From DASZIT01 sp963770635 (GTDB taxonomy: Bacteria; Actinomycetota; Acidimicrobiia; Acidimicrobiales; RAAP-2), in NCBI GenBank assembly GCA_963770635.1, contig CAVYQI010000003.1, positions 62,001 through 126,000 on the forward strand: a DNA stretch of 64,000 nt, read 5' to 3'. Under the pieces are notes generated by a model. The model did no database searches and was not told the origin of the DNA. It saw nothing but the letters and a program-made list of their open reading frames with translations. This document shows positions 17,321 to 26,167 of the stretch, in pieces. Numbering within the stretch: the first letter of the stretch is position 1; the number at the start of each line of letters is the position of its first letter. The position numbers were made by a program, and so were the translations under genes.

Positions 17321-18202
17321 CTAGGAAAGCACCCGGCGGCGGAAGTTCCGGAGCCCGATTCCGAGGAAGATCGCAGTGAAGGCAACCAGCACCGGGTACA
17401 CCACGTAGAGGTGCATGTGCGACGCATTGGTGAAGGCGGCCCGCATCCCCTCGTTGACATAGATCAGCGGGTTGACGAGGACCACCGTCTGCAGCCAGTG
17501 CCAGCCGCCCGCCTTGACCGGGGCCAGCCGGGTCCACTGGTAGTAGGTGCCGCCGAGGAAGGTCACCGGGAGGATGACGAAGCCGAACATCAGCCCGATG
17601 TTGCGGGGCTCGAAGGTGGTCCCGAGGAACAGCCCGAGCGAGGTCATCCCCACGCAGGCCAGGGGCACCAGGGTGAGGATGATCCACCAGTGCAGGTTCA
17701 GGTGGGCTTCCACCCCGCTGGCGTGAACGACCGAGGCGATGGGCAGCACGATGGTGGCCGAGATGGCTCCCTGTACCGCCCCGGAGAGCACCTTGGCCAA
17801 CGCCACCAGCCAGATCGGACACGGTGCCTGCACCCGGTCCTCGATCTCCCGGGTGTAGCCGAACTCGGTGGCCATGGTCAGTGCCACCGACTGCACCCCC
17901 TGGAAGAGGATGGAGATGCCCACCACCCCCGCGACCAGCACGGTGGCGAAGGCCGATTCGCTGCCGGATCCCCCACCGCCGCCGATCCCCTGCCCGATCT
18001 TCGGGAATACATAGAGGAACACCAGACACAACAGGAACGGCTGCACCACGGTCCGGATGACGAACTCCACCAGGTGCTTGCGCAGCACCACCAGGTCCCG
18101 GAGGATCAGGGCCCACAGGGCGATGCGGCTGGTGGCGGCGGCCGACCGGGTCGGTCGCAGCTCGATATGGGCTCCGGCGGTCGGGGCTTCGGCGATGGTC
18201 AT
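17321..18202 (-). CDS. ABC-2 type transporter permease
   Basis: A 293-residue integral membrane protein with about six hydrophobic segments, typical of ABC-2 (drug/polysaccharide export) permeases. The conserved central part includes GYTREIEDRVQAPCP, FGFVILPVTFLGGTYY and the C-terminal ABC-2 region NPLIYVNEGMRAAF. The start ATG shares its A with the TGA of the ATPase gene, so translation is probably coupled. The two form a two-component exporter. Substrate is unknown; daunorubicin-type resistance exporters share this architecture. Confidence 0.9.
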   Translation of the reverse strand: MTIAEAPTAGAHIELRPTRSAAATSRIALWALILRDLVVLRKHLVEFVIRTVVQPFLLCLVFLYVFPKIGQGIGGGGGSGSESAFATVLVAGVVGISILFQGVQSVALTMATEFGYTREIEDRVQAPCPIWLVALAKVLSGAVQGAISATIVLPIASVVHASGVEAHLNLHWWIILTLVPLACVGMTSLGLFLGTTFEPRNIGLMFGFVILPVTFLGGTYYQWTRLAPVKAGGWHWLQTVVLVNPLIYVNEGMRAAFTNASHMHLYVVYPVLVAFTAIFLGIGLRNFRRRVLS

Positions 18203-19203
18203 CAGTCTCGTAGCTCTTTTCCGGTCAGGTTGATGAAGACCGTCTCCAGGGTCGGCTCCGTCACCGACAGGTCGATGATCGGGAATCCCCCGCCTTCCGC
18301 CGCCGCCATCACCTTGGGGAGCAGCCGCTGGTGGCCCTTCACATGGAGCTCCACTCCTCCCTCGATCGGTCGGACGCGGGTGACGCCCTCGATCTGGCTG
18401 GTGAGCAGGCGGCCCAGCTCGTCCTGGTCGCCGGTGGCGGTGACGGTGACGATGGTGTCGGCGTCGATCCCCCGTTTGAGGGCGGCCGGGGTGTCCAGGG
18501 CCAGGATCCTCCCGTGGTCCATGATGGCCACCCGCCCGCACAGGAGGTCGGCCTCTTCCATGTAGTGGGTGGTGAGCATGATGGTCTGGCCGTCGGCGTT
18601 CAGCTGGCCGAGGATGTCCCACAGCGCCAGCCGGCTCTGAGGGTCGAGGCCGGCGGTCGGCTCGTCGAGGAACAGCACCGCCGGGCGATGGAAGACCGCC
18701 CGGGCCACCATCAGCCGTTGGGCCATCCCACCGGAGAGGGCCTCCACCGAGGAGGTGGCGAACTTGTCCAGCTGGAATTGGCCCAGCAGCTGGTCGGAGA
18801 TCCGGCGGGACTCGCCGGCCGGGATCCCGAACAGCCTCCCGTGGAAGTAGAGGTTCTCCCACACGTTCAGCTGCCGGTCGAGGGTGTTCTGCTGGCTGAC
18901 GATGCCGAGGATCTGCTTGGCCAGGGTCGGGTGGGCGACCACGTCGATGCCACCCACGAACGCCTGGCCGCCGGTCGGTATCACCCGGGTGGTGAGCATG
19001 CCGGCGGTGGTCGTCTTGCCGGCGCCGTTGGGTCCGAGCAGCCCGAAGATCTCCCCGGTCCCGACGGCGAGATCGAGCCCGTCCACCGCCCGGAAGTCGG
19101 TCCCCTCGTAGACCTTGGTCAGGTCCACGGTGCGGATGATGCTCTCCTCCGCGCCCGCCTCCGCCCCCGCCCCCGCCTGGGTCGGGGACCGGACCGCGCT
19201 CAC
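18202..19203 (-). CDS. ABC transporter ATP-binding protein, DrrA-like
   Basis: A 333-residue ATPase with Walker A LLGPNGAGKTT, Q-loop IVSQQNTL, signature ALSGGMAQRLMVA, Walker B AVLFLDEPTAGLDP and switch His in LTTHYMEEA. A C-terminal ~80-residue accessory domain is present, as in DrrA-type exporters. GTG 19203 is favoured because it overlaps the stop of the upstream DUF2203 gene; an earlier in-frame start at 19263 would add 20 residues read across that gene. It pairs with the following ABC-2 permease. Confidence 0.9.
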   Translation of the reverse strand: MSAVRSPTQAGAGAEAGAEESIIRTVDLTKVYEGTDFRAVDGLDLAVGTGEIFGLLGPNGAGKTTTAGMLTTRVIPTGGQAFVGGIDVVAHPTLAKQILGIVSQQNTLDRQLNVWENLYFHGRLFGIPAGESRRISDQLLGQFQLDKFATSSVEALSGGMAQRLMVARAVFHRPAVLFLDEPTAGLDPQSRLALWDILGQLNADGQTIMLTTHYMEEADLLCGRVAIMDHGRILALDTPAALKRGIDADTIVTVTATGDQDELGRLLTSQIEGVTRVRPIEGGVELHVKGHQRLLPKVMAAAEGGGFPIIDLSVTEPTLETVFINLTGKELRD

Positions 19204-19565
19204 AGGTCCGTCGGCAGCGGAAGCGGCTTCCTGCCGTCGAAGCCCTCCTCGGCGAAGTGCCACCAGCCGAGCTCTTCTTCATCTCGCTTCCAGCACAACA
19301 GGTAGACGACCCCCTTGTCGGTCACCGCTGGGAAGTCCAGGAGCCCTGACTCCGAGTCCCGGAGGACCACGCCCTTGTCTTCGAGCTCGGCGAGGGCCGA
19401 CGGGACGTCCACCGGATCAGGGCCGACCCCACTGGCGCCGGCGCCGACCTCGTGACCGTTGGTCCGGGCCACGGTGTCCTGGTGCTCACCCCGACGAAGG
19501 GCGTCGATGAGGACCCGCATGCGCGGCAGCTCGGCCCGTACCTCGTCTTCGGTCCAGTAGCGCAC
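19200..19565 (-). CDS. DUF2203 family protein
   Basis: A 121-residue protein with the DUF2203 pattern: N-terminal RYWTEDEVRAELPRM helix and, near the C-terminus, GLLDFPAVTDKGVVYLLCW followed by WWHFAEEGFDGRKPL. The function of this family is unknown. GTG 19565 is taken as start because the family begins at RYWT; upstream residues look non-coding. Its stop overlaps the ABC ATPase start, so it appears to be the first gene of that operon. Confidence 0.75.
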   Translation of the reverse strand: MRYWTEDEVRAELPRMRVLIDALRRGEHQDTVARTNGHEVGAGASGVGPDPVDVPSALAELEDKGVVLRDSESGLLDFPAVTDKGVVYLLCWKRDEEELGWWHFAEEGFDGRKPLPLPTDL

Positions 19566-19644
19566 AGGCGCAGCGTAGGCCCCGGTCCCCTCCCATGCCC
19601 GGGGGCCATGGCTCCGGGGCCCCGCGCCTCGATGCCGGACTGGG

Positions 19645-20412
19645 CTACTTCGGCGGCATACGGATACCGCCGTCAAGCCGGATGACCTCCGCGTTGAGGT
19701 AGTCGTTCTTGGCGATGTGGGCCACCAGCTCGCCGAACTCCTTCGGGATCCCGAGCCGCTTGGGAAAGTTGACCGACTGGCCCAGGATCGTTCGCTGCTC
19801 GTCGGGCAGCATGGCCAACAGCGGGGTGTCGAACAGTCCCGGGGCGATCGCCATCACCCGGATCCCGACCACCGACAGATCCCGGGCGGCCGGGAGGGTC
19901 ATCCCGACGATGGCTCCCTTGGACGCCGAGTAGGCCAGCTGGCCGATCTGGCCGTCGAACGCCGCCACCGACGCGGTGTTGACGATCACCCCGCGCTCAC
20001 CGTCGGCCAGAGGCTCGACGGTGGAGATGGCCGAGGCCGCCTTGGTCATGACGTTGAAGGTGCCGATCACGTTCAAGTTCTGGATGAACTGGAACGGTGC
20101 CAGATCGTGGGGCGAGCCGTCCCGGTTGATGACCCGGCCAACCCATCCGGTCCCGGCGCAGTTCACCGCGATGCGGAGGTTGCCTCCATCCGCGGCCTGG
20201 TCGACGGCCTTCTGGCAGTCCGCGGGGTCGGTGACGTCGCCACCGATGTAGTTGGCGTTGGCCCCGATCTCGCCGGCGACCTCCTTGGCCCGTTCCTCGT
20301 TCTTGTCGAAGAGGGTGACCCGGACACCCTCGGAGCTGAGTTTGCGGGCAGTGGCTTCACCCAGGCCTGATGCGCCCCCGGTGATGATGGCTGAGCTTCC
20401 TTTGATCTCCAT
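19645..20412 (-). CDS. SDR family oxidoreductase, 3-hydroxyacyl-CoA dehydrogenase type II-like
   Basis: This 255-residue short-chain dehydrogenase has TGGASGLG (cofactor site, 12-19), NCAGTG, the catalytic Ser in NTASVAAFDG and the catalytic pair in YSASKGA. The long loop after NCAG and the GQIGQLAYSASKG stretch resemble type II 3-hydroxyacyl-CoA dehydrogenases (HSD10-like), which oxidise 3-hydroxyacyl-CoA in beta-oxidation with NAD. This substrate assignment is by resemblance. It stands alone, 80 bases upstream of the DUF2203 gene. Confidence 0.85.
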   Translation of the reverse strand: MEIKGSSAIITGGASGLGEATARKLSSEGVRVTLFDKNEERAKEVAGEIGANANYIGGDVTDPADCQKAVDQAADGGNLRIAVNCAGTGWVGRVINRDGSPHDLAPFQFIQNLNVIGTFNVMTKAASAISTVEPLADGERGVIVNTASVAAFDGQIGQLAYSASKGAIVGMTLPAARDLSVVGIRVMAIAPGLFDTPLLAMLPDEQRTILGQSVNFPKRLGIPKEFGELVAHIAKNDYLNAEVIRLDGGIRMPPK

Positions 20413-20584
20413 GACAGCAGGTTACGGGACCCGGGGCCGGTACCCAAAACCGGCGCCGAATCCCCCGGTCGGGGTGTCCGGTCGGCCCGGCCGGCCCCTC
20501 AGCGGACCCGATCGCGGATCACCCCGACCGTGGCTGCGGCGGCGCGACTGCGCAAGGTTGGCCCGACCCGGGCGTTACCCCCAT

Positions 20585-20797
20585 GTGACTATCGCTCTCA
20601 AACTCAAAGACATCGACCGGCTGGCTCTCGCCGGTGGGTCGCTGGCCGACCGGCTCTACGAGCTGGACATGGAGATCCAGCGCGAGCTCGGCGTCGCCGA
20701 TTGGCGGGAGCTGGAGATCAAGCTCGACCTGGACGGGATCGGCCGGGTCGAAGAGCGGATCGTCGTCGAGCGGGCGCTCGCCGCCCTGGGGGTCTGA
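20585..20797 (+). CDS. Small hypothetical protein
   Basis: A possible 70-residue protein beginning at GTG 20585 with a charged, helix-prone sequence (ALKLKDIDRLALAGG, then RLYELDMEIQRELGVADWRELEIKLDLDGIG). There are no cysteines, signal or membrane segment. Codon third positions are strongly GC-biased as in real genes here, and it fits neatly before convergent rnhA. No family is recognised. Confidence 0.5.
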   Translation: MTIALKLKDIDRLALAGGSLADRLYELDMEIQRELGVADWRELEIKLDLDGIGRVEERIVVERALAALGV

Positions 20798-20836
20798 GGC
20801 CAGGCCCCACCGCCGGGCTCATAAAGGTTCAAACCG

Positions 20837-21307
20837 TCACTCGAGCGCGGCCGCCTCGGTGGCCAGCTGGTCCACCCAGTCGTTCATCGGGTCTCCCGAG
20901 TGCCCCTTGACCCACTCGAAGGTAACCCGGCGCGTCGGGTCGAGGGCGAGGTCGAGGAGCTGTTCCCACAGGTCGCGGTTGGCCACCGGTTTCCCCTGGG
21001 AATTGCGCCAGCCCCTCCGCTTCCACCCCACGTACCACTTCTGGCGGAAGCAGTTCACGACATAGGTCGAATCGCTCACCACGTGGACGTCCCCGTCGAT
21101 CGCCCGGAGCGCTTCGATGACCGCGGTGATCTCCATCCGCTGATTGGTGGTGTGCGACTCCCCGCCACTTCCGTGGAGATCGCTTCCCGTCCCTGACCGC
21201 TTTCCGTCGACCGCCCACCCCCATCCGCCCGGTCCGGGGTTTCCCCGGCAGGCGCCGTCGGTATAGACGACGGTGACCTTGGCGGCGTTCGGCTCGGCGG
21301 TGTGCAT
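20837..21307 (-). CDS. rnhA: Ribonuclease HI
   Basis: A 156-residue RNase H that cleaves RNA in RNA-DNA hybrids. The four metal-binding acids are visible: D17 in VVYTDGACRGNPG, E59 in QRMEITAVIEAL, D79 in VVSDSTYVV and D143 in DPMNDWVDQLA; the handle region (QKWYVGWKRRGW) is also present. ATG 21307 gives a normal length; the longer frame upstream runs towards aceE and is not conserved-looking. It is divergent from aceE. Confidence 0.94.
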   Translation of the reverse strand: MHTAEPNAAKVTVVYTDGACRGNPGPGGWGWAVDGKRSGTGSDLHGSGGESHTTNQRMEITAVIEALRAIDGDVHVVSDSTYVVNCFRQKWYVGWKRRGWRNSQGKPVANRDLWEQLLDLALDPTRRVTFEWVKGHSGDPMNDWVDQLATEAAALE

Positions 21308-21438
21308 CGGGACAGCATGCACGCGGACCGGCGAGGTCCGCACACCCGCACTCCCACACACCGGCACGCCAACCCGGCCGGCTTCACGGCTCACGCCCCC
21401 GGCTTCCGTTTCCGCCGAAGCAGTGGGAGCATGGGTGC

Positions 21439-24177
21439 ATGCTTTTCGACGGGGTCAGCCACCAGCTCTACGACAGCGACGCCGGGGAAACCGCGGAGTG
21501 GATGGACGCCTTCGACGACGTGGTCCAGGCTCACGGGCGGACCCGGGCCCGGTACCTGCTCCTGCGTCTCCTCGAACAGGCCCGAGCCAAGAATGTCGAC
21601 TTCCCGGCCACCGTCTCCACCCCCTATGTCAACACCATCCCCACCGACCGCGAACCGCAGTTTCCCGGCGACGAGGACATCGAACGCCGGATCCGGGCGT
21701 TCATCCGGTGGAACGCCGCGGTCATGGTGGTGCGGGCCAACGCCCGGTCGGCCTCCATCGGCGGCCACCTCTCCACCTACGCCAGCTCCGCCGCCCTCTA
21801 CGAGGTCGGCTTCAACCACTTCTTCCACGGCAAGGACGATGGCGCGGCCGGCGACCAGGTGTTCTTCCAGGGACACGGATCCCCGGGCATCTATGCCCGG
21901 GCGTTCGTGGAGGGCCGGCTGACCGAAACTCAGCTCGACAACTTCCGGTTCGAGGTAGGAGGCGACGGGTTGTCCTCCTACCCCCATCCCCGGCTGATGC
22001 CCGAGTTCTGGGAGTTCCCCACCGTGTCCATGGGCCTCGGGCCCATCAACGCCATCTCCCAGGCCCACATGAACCGCTATCTGCACGCCCGCGGACTGGC
22101 CGACACCTCGGCCAGTCGGGTGTGGTGCTTCGTCGGCGACGGCGAATTCGACGAGCCGGAGACGATCGGTGGCCTGGGGATGGCCGGTCGGGAGCACCTC
22201 GACAACCTCACCTTCGTGGTCAACTGCAACCTGCAGCGGCTCGACGGCCCGGTGCGGGGCAACGGCAAGGTCATCCAGGAATTCGAGGCGCTGTTCCGGG
22301 GGGCGGGATGGAACGTGATCAAGGTGGTGTGGGGGCGGGCCTGGGACCAGCTGCTGGCCAAGGACGTCGACGGGGTCCTCCTGAAGAAGATGAACTCGAC
22401 CGTCGACGGCGACTTCCAGAAGTACGCCACCGAGTCGGGCGCCTATATCCGCGAGCATTTCTTCGGCCCCGACCCACGGCTCCGGGCCATGGTCGCCGAT
22501 CTCTCCGACGAGGCGCTCCAGTCACTGCCCCGGGGAGGCCACGACTACCAGAAGATCTATGCCGCCTACCTGGCCGCCACCGAGTACGTCGGTGCCCCCA
22601 CCGTGGTCCTGGCCAAGACCATCAAGGGCTGGACCCTCGGCCCCGAGATCGAGGCCCGCAACGCCACCCACCAGATCAAGAAGATGACCAAGCCTCAGCT
22701 GCGGGCTCTGCGCGACCGGCTGTTCCTCCATGACGAGATCCCCGACGCCGCGCTGGATGCCGACATGCCCCCCTACTACCGTCCGGCCCCCGACTCCCCG
22801 GCCGCCCGGTACCTGGCCGAGCGCCGCCGCGCCCTCGGCGGGCCGCTCCCCCGTCGGCTGGTGCGCCCGAAGCCGCTCGACGCTCCTGACCCCTCGGTCT
22901 TCGCCGAGTTCCTCGAAGGCTCCGGGAAGCTGTCGGCCTCGACCACCATGGCGTTCGCCCGCCTGCTGCGGAACCTGGTCCGGGATCCGTCGGTCGGAAA
23001 GCGGGTGGTTCCCATCGTGTCCGACGAAGCCAGGACCTTCGGGCTCGAGCCGCTGATCGCCAATGTGCAGATCTACTCCCCCGACGGCCAGAGCTACACC
23101 CCGGTCGATGCCGACCTCGCCCTCCACTACGCCGAGAGCGAAACCGGCCAGGTCCTCGAGGAGGGCATCACCGAGTCCGGGGCCACCGCCACCTTCACCG
23201 CCGCCGCCACCGCCTATGCCACCTGGGGCGAGCCGCTCATCCCCTGTTACCTGTTCTATTCGATGTTCGGCTTCCAGCGGGTGGGCGACCTGTTGTGGGC
23301 GCTGGGCGACATGCGGGGCCGGGGCTTCCTGTTCGGCTGCACCGCCGGGCGGACGACCCTCAACGGCGAGGGGCTCCAGCATCAGGACGGCCACTCGCTG
23401 GTGCTGGCCTCGGTGGTGCCCACCGTGGCCGCCTACGACCCGGCCTTCGCCTACGAGGTGGCCATCATCATCGAGGACGGGATCCGCCGGATGACCGGTC
23501 CCGAGCCCGAGGACCGCTACTGGTACATCACCCTCTACAACGAGAACTATCCGATGCCGGCGCTGCCGGCCGAGGCCGACGAGGCGGACCGGGTCCGGCT
23601 CGGGACCATCAACGGCATGTACCGGTTCGCCGACCGTGTCGGATTGCCGGCCTCCGACGCCGACGGGACGGCCGGGGTCGGCAAGCAGGCGACCCTGCTC
23701 TTCTCAGGCTCCGCCTGGCAGGCGGCCATGGAAGCACGGACCCTGCTGGCCGACGACTGGGGGGTCGACGCCGATGCCTGGTCGGTCACCTCCTACAAGT
23801 CGCTGCGGGAGGACGGCCTGTCGGCCGAGCGCTGGAACCGGCTGCATCCCGGGGAGGAGCCGAAGGTTCCGTTGGTGACCGAGTCCCTGGCCGGCTCGGT
23901 TGGCCCGGTGGTGGCGGTGACCGACTTCGTGAGGTCGGTGCCCGACCAGATCTCGAGGTTCGTGCCCCGCCACTTCACCTCGTTGGGCACCGACGGGTTC
24001 GGCCGTTCGGACACCCGGGACACCTTGCGGCGGTTCTTCGAGGTCGATGCCGCCCACATCGTGGTGGCCGTGCTCGACGGGCTGGTGGCGAGTGGGGACG
24101 TGCAGGCCGACGTGGTCTCCAAGGCCATCCACCAGTACGGGATCGACGCCTCCTCCGGCGATCCCTGGACTCGCTGA
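21439..24177 (+). CDS. aceE: Pyruvate dehydrogenase E1 component, homodimeric
   Basis: This 912-residue thiamin-diphosphate enzyme decarboxylates pyruvate and transfers acetyl to the lipoyl domain of E2. The ThDP motif runs from GDGEFDEPE (~233) to NCNLQRLDGPVRGNGK. Other AceE marks are GGHLSTYASSA, FFQGHGSPGIYAR, KKMNSTVDGDFQKYATESG and the C-terminal part ending DGFGRSDTRDTLRRFFE. It is the single-chain E1 of actinobacteria and Gram-negative bacteria, not the E1-alpha/beta type. The E2, E3 and lipoylation genes lie about 4-9 kb upstream on the other strand. ATG 21439 follows a GGGAGC-containing leader. Confidence 0.96.
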   Translation: MLFDGVSHQLYDSDAGETAEWMDAFDDVVQAHGRTRARYLLLRLLEQARAKNVDFPATVSTPYVNTIPTDREPQFPGDEDIERRIRAFIRWNAAVMVVRANARSASIGGHLSTYASSAALYEVGFNHFFHGKDDGAAGDQVFFQGHGSPGIYARAFVEGRLTETQLDNFRFEVGGDGLSSYPHPRLMPEFWEFPTVSMGLGPINAISQAHMNRYLHARGLADTSASRVWCFVGDGEFDEPETIGGLGMAGREHLDNLTFVVNCNLQRLDGPVRGNGKVIQEFEALFRGAGWNVIKVVWGRAWDQLLAKDVDGVLLKKMNSTVDGDFQKYATESGAYIREHFFGPDPRLRAMVADLSDEALQSLPRGGHDYQKIYAAYLAATEYVGAPTVVLAKTIKGWTLGPEIEARNATHQIKKMTKPQLRALRDRLFLHDEIPDAALDADMPPYYRPAPDSPAARYLAERRRALGGPLPRRLVRPKPLDAPDPSVFAEFLEGSGKLSASTTMAFARLLRNLVRDPSVGKRVVPIVSDEARTFGLEPLIANVQIYSPDGQSYTPVDADLALHYAESETGQVLEEGITESGATATFTAAATAYATWGEPLIPCYLFYSMFGFQRVGDLLWALGDMRGRGFLFGCTAGRTTLNGEGLQHQDGHSLVLASVVPTVAAYDPAFAYEVAIIIEDGIRRMTGPEPEDRYWYITLYNENYPMPALPAEADEADRVRLGTINGMYRFADRVGLPASDADGTAGVGKQATLLFSGSAWQAAMEARTLLADDWGVDADAWSVTSYKSLREDGLSAERWNRLHPGEEPKVPLVTESLAGSVGPVVAVTDFVRSVPDQISRFVPRHFTSLGTDGFGRSDTRDTLRRFFEVDAAHIVVAVLDGLVASGDVQADVVSKAIHQYGIDASSGDPWTR

Positions 24178-24187
24178 GCCGGCTCAG
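24174..24187. terminator. 14-bp perfect palindrome between convergent genes
   Basis: CTGAGCCGGCTCAG is a perfect palindrome covering the aceE stop codon and lying just before the stop of the convergent gene at 24203. It could fold as a short hairpin in either transcript; there is no T-run. Confidence 0.3.
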
Positions 24188-24202
24188 GGAACTCCGCAGT
24201 GG

Positions 24203-25351
24203 CTACGCCCCGGACGGGGCCGGAAACGTCCCCGCCTCGGCGATGTAGGGACCCGCGCGGTTCCACCCGATCCGGGCCGCCACCACCGGGCGGAACCATT
24301 GGTCGGGGATGTTCCCGTGCCACGGGTTGTACAGCACCCAGGTCGACGGGCCCGTCGATGATCCGCTGGTTTGGAAGATGCTTTCCTCCCCGGGACCGAC
24401 ACCTTGGGCATTGCTGCCCACCAGTGGCTGGGTGCCGGCGGCGGTGCACGGTCCGCTGATCCCATCGCACTTGGCCGCCCCCACTGCGTAACTGGGCCCA
24501 CCAAATCCGTCCCCGCCGGAGTAGAACAGCCACCAGGTCCGGTCGGGGGCCTCGACCATTTGCGGGGCTTCGATGATGGGACGGGCCCAGGCGGGGGTCT
24601 GGGTGAGGCCGAAGATGGTGGTGGGCGCGCCCACCACCGTCAGGCCGTCGGGCGCCAGGGGCTGGGACCAGATGAGGTCGGTGCCGGTGTGGTTGGTCGA
24701 GTTGTTGTCGCTCTTCCACACCAGGTACGGACGAGCGTCCGGCGAGGTGTCGTCCACCACCACTTGTGGGTCGATGTCTCCTCCCTGATCCTGCTGACAG
24801 ACGATGGGCTGAGGCGAAGGCGAGTAGGGGCCGGTGGCCGAGGCGGCAACCGCGGTGCCCAGACACCGGGTCGGTGGGGTCACCCCGGCCAACTCGGCGG
24901 CGTAATACAGGACATAGGTGGCACCGAAGCGGTGGACCTCCGGTTCCCAGGTGGCGCCGCCGTCGGACACCGGAAGCGCCCAGGCCGGCATGGCGGGTAG
25001 CGCGTCAACGGTGGCGGACCAGTGGCCAGGGGAGCCGGTCAGCATCGGGATGTTGTCCCGGGAGTCGCCGAACGAGGTCGAGACGAAGAGCAGATACTCG
25101 CCATGGCTCGACATGAGCCACCCGCCGGACAGGTCATGAGTGGCGGAGGCGGCGATCACGATGGCCGGCGCATTCGGCGTGGGGGTCGGCGGCGGGGAGG
25201 CCTGCATCGGTCGATCGGCGGAGACCGAGATGGACGTCGCGACAATGGCACCGCCGGTGGCCAGGACCACGGCAATCGACACGATCAAGATCTGCACCGC
25301 TGGGCGGCGCCGGCGCTTGGCATGTACCCGCTTGTGTTTGGCCTGCCGCAT
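24203..25351 (-). CDS. Secreted/anchored glycoside hydrolase, GH43-like
   Basis: A 382-residue protein with a basic N-terminus and one hydrophobic segment (~20-42, ILIVSIAVVLATGGAIV) followed by a Pro/Thr-rich linker. The rest resembles a five-bladed propeller of family 43 glycosidases: WEPEVHRFGATYVLYYAA, a DIDPQVVVDD segment followed by PYLVWKSDNN, IIEAPQMV (candidate acid Glu), then YNPWHGN. Family 43 enzymes act on arabinans, xylans and related glycans. The catalytic Asp of the first blade is not obvious, so activity is uncertain. It is monocistronic with a 234-base upstream gap in which I see no other gene. Confidence 0.7.
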   Translation of the reverse strand: MRQAKHKRVHAKRRRRPAVQILIVSIAVVLATGGAIVATSISVSADRPMQASPPPTPTPNAPAIVIAASATHDLSGGWLMSSHGEYLLFVSTSFGDSRDNIPMLTGSPGHWSATVDALPAMPAWALPVSDGGATWEPEVHRFGATYVLYYAAELAGVTPPTRCLGTAVAASATGPYSPSPQPIVCQQDQGGDIDPQVVVDDTSPDARPYLVWKSDNNSTNHTGTDLIWSQPLAPDGLTVVGAPTTIFGLTQTPAWARPIIEAPQMVEAPDRTWWLFYSGGDGFGGPSYAVGAAKCDGISGPCTAAGTQPLVGSNAQGVGPGEESIFQTSGSSTGPSTWVLYNPWHGNIPDQWFRPVVAARIGWNRAGPYIAEAGTFPAPSGA

Positions 25352-25585
25352 TTGATTCCTTCCACCACCCCGACGGAATGTGGCAGTCCGAAACGTACGT
25401 CCCCCCGGATGGCGTACAAAGACTAGACACTTTTCGCCAACCGGATAAGGACCACCTGGGCCACTACCTGGACGCGAACCCCGGCAATGAGCCGTTCCCC
25501 GGGGTCATGGCGGGGTGCGCCCGGCTTCGAACCCGGGCTCGGCCGCCACTGGGCCGATCCTGATGCTCCCGGCTAGCCTGGCGAG

Positions 25586-26167
25586 GTGATCCAATTGAGT
25601 GGCAATCCGGCCGCCGACAAGCTCCTCTCCGACGACCCCCTGGCGTTGGTCATCGGGATGGTGCTCGATCAGCAGATCCCGTTGGAGAAGGCGTTCACCT
25701 CACCCTACGAATTGAAAGAGCGGCTGGGCGGCTCCCTCGATGTCGCGAAGATCGCCGCCATGGATCCCGACGAGCTGGCCGATGTCTTCGCGGAACGGCC
25801 GGCGCTCCACCGCTTCCCGCGTTCGATGGCCCGTCGGGTGCAAGATGTCTGTCGCCTCATTACCGACAGTTACCACGGTGACGCCGCCGCGGTCTGGACC
25901 TCGGCCGCCGACGGCAAGGAGCTTCTGGCCAACGTCCGGGCGCTCCCCGGGTTCGGCGCCCAGAAGGCGCGCATCTTCATCGCTCTGCTGGGCAAGCAGA
26001 TGGGGCTGAAGACGCCAGGATGGCAGAAGGTGTCCACCCCCTTTGGTCAGCCGGGGACGTTCCAATCGGTGGCCGACATCGATTCTCCGGCCGCCCTGCT
26101 CAAGGTCCGCCAGTTCAAGCAGAAGAAGAAAGCCCAGGCCAAGGCCCAGGCGACCTCCGCCAATTGA
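25586..26167 (+). CDS. HhH-GPD type DNA repair protein
   Basis: A 193-residue member of the small actinobacterial HhH-GPD glycosylase-like family. The helix-hairpin-helix is LPGFGAQKARIF near residue 118; the N-terminal LALVIGMVLDQQIPLEKAF resembles the glycosylase core. It ends in a Lys/Ala-rich tail (KQKKKAQAKAQ). The usual catalytic Asp after the hairpin is not clear, so base excision is assumed from family only. GTG start at 25586. Its stop overlaps the TTG of thiE. Confidence 0.82.
   Translation: MIQLSGNPAADKLLSDDPLALVIGMVLDQQIPLEKAFTSPYELKERLGGSLDVAKIAAMDPDELADVFAERPALHRFPRSMARRVQDVCRLITDSYHGDAAAVWTSAADGKELLANVRALPGFGAQKARIFIALLGKQMGLKTPGWQKVSTPFGQPGTFQSVADIDSPAALLKVRQFKQKKKAQAKAQATSAN

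Noticed and set aside
25500..25560. tRNA-like stretch containing GCTTCGAACCCGGG
   Set aside because: The stem pairs only with an 8-base loop on either strand, and no acceptor, D or anticodon arm can be built around it.
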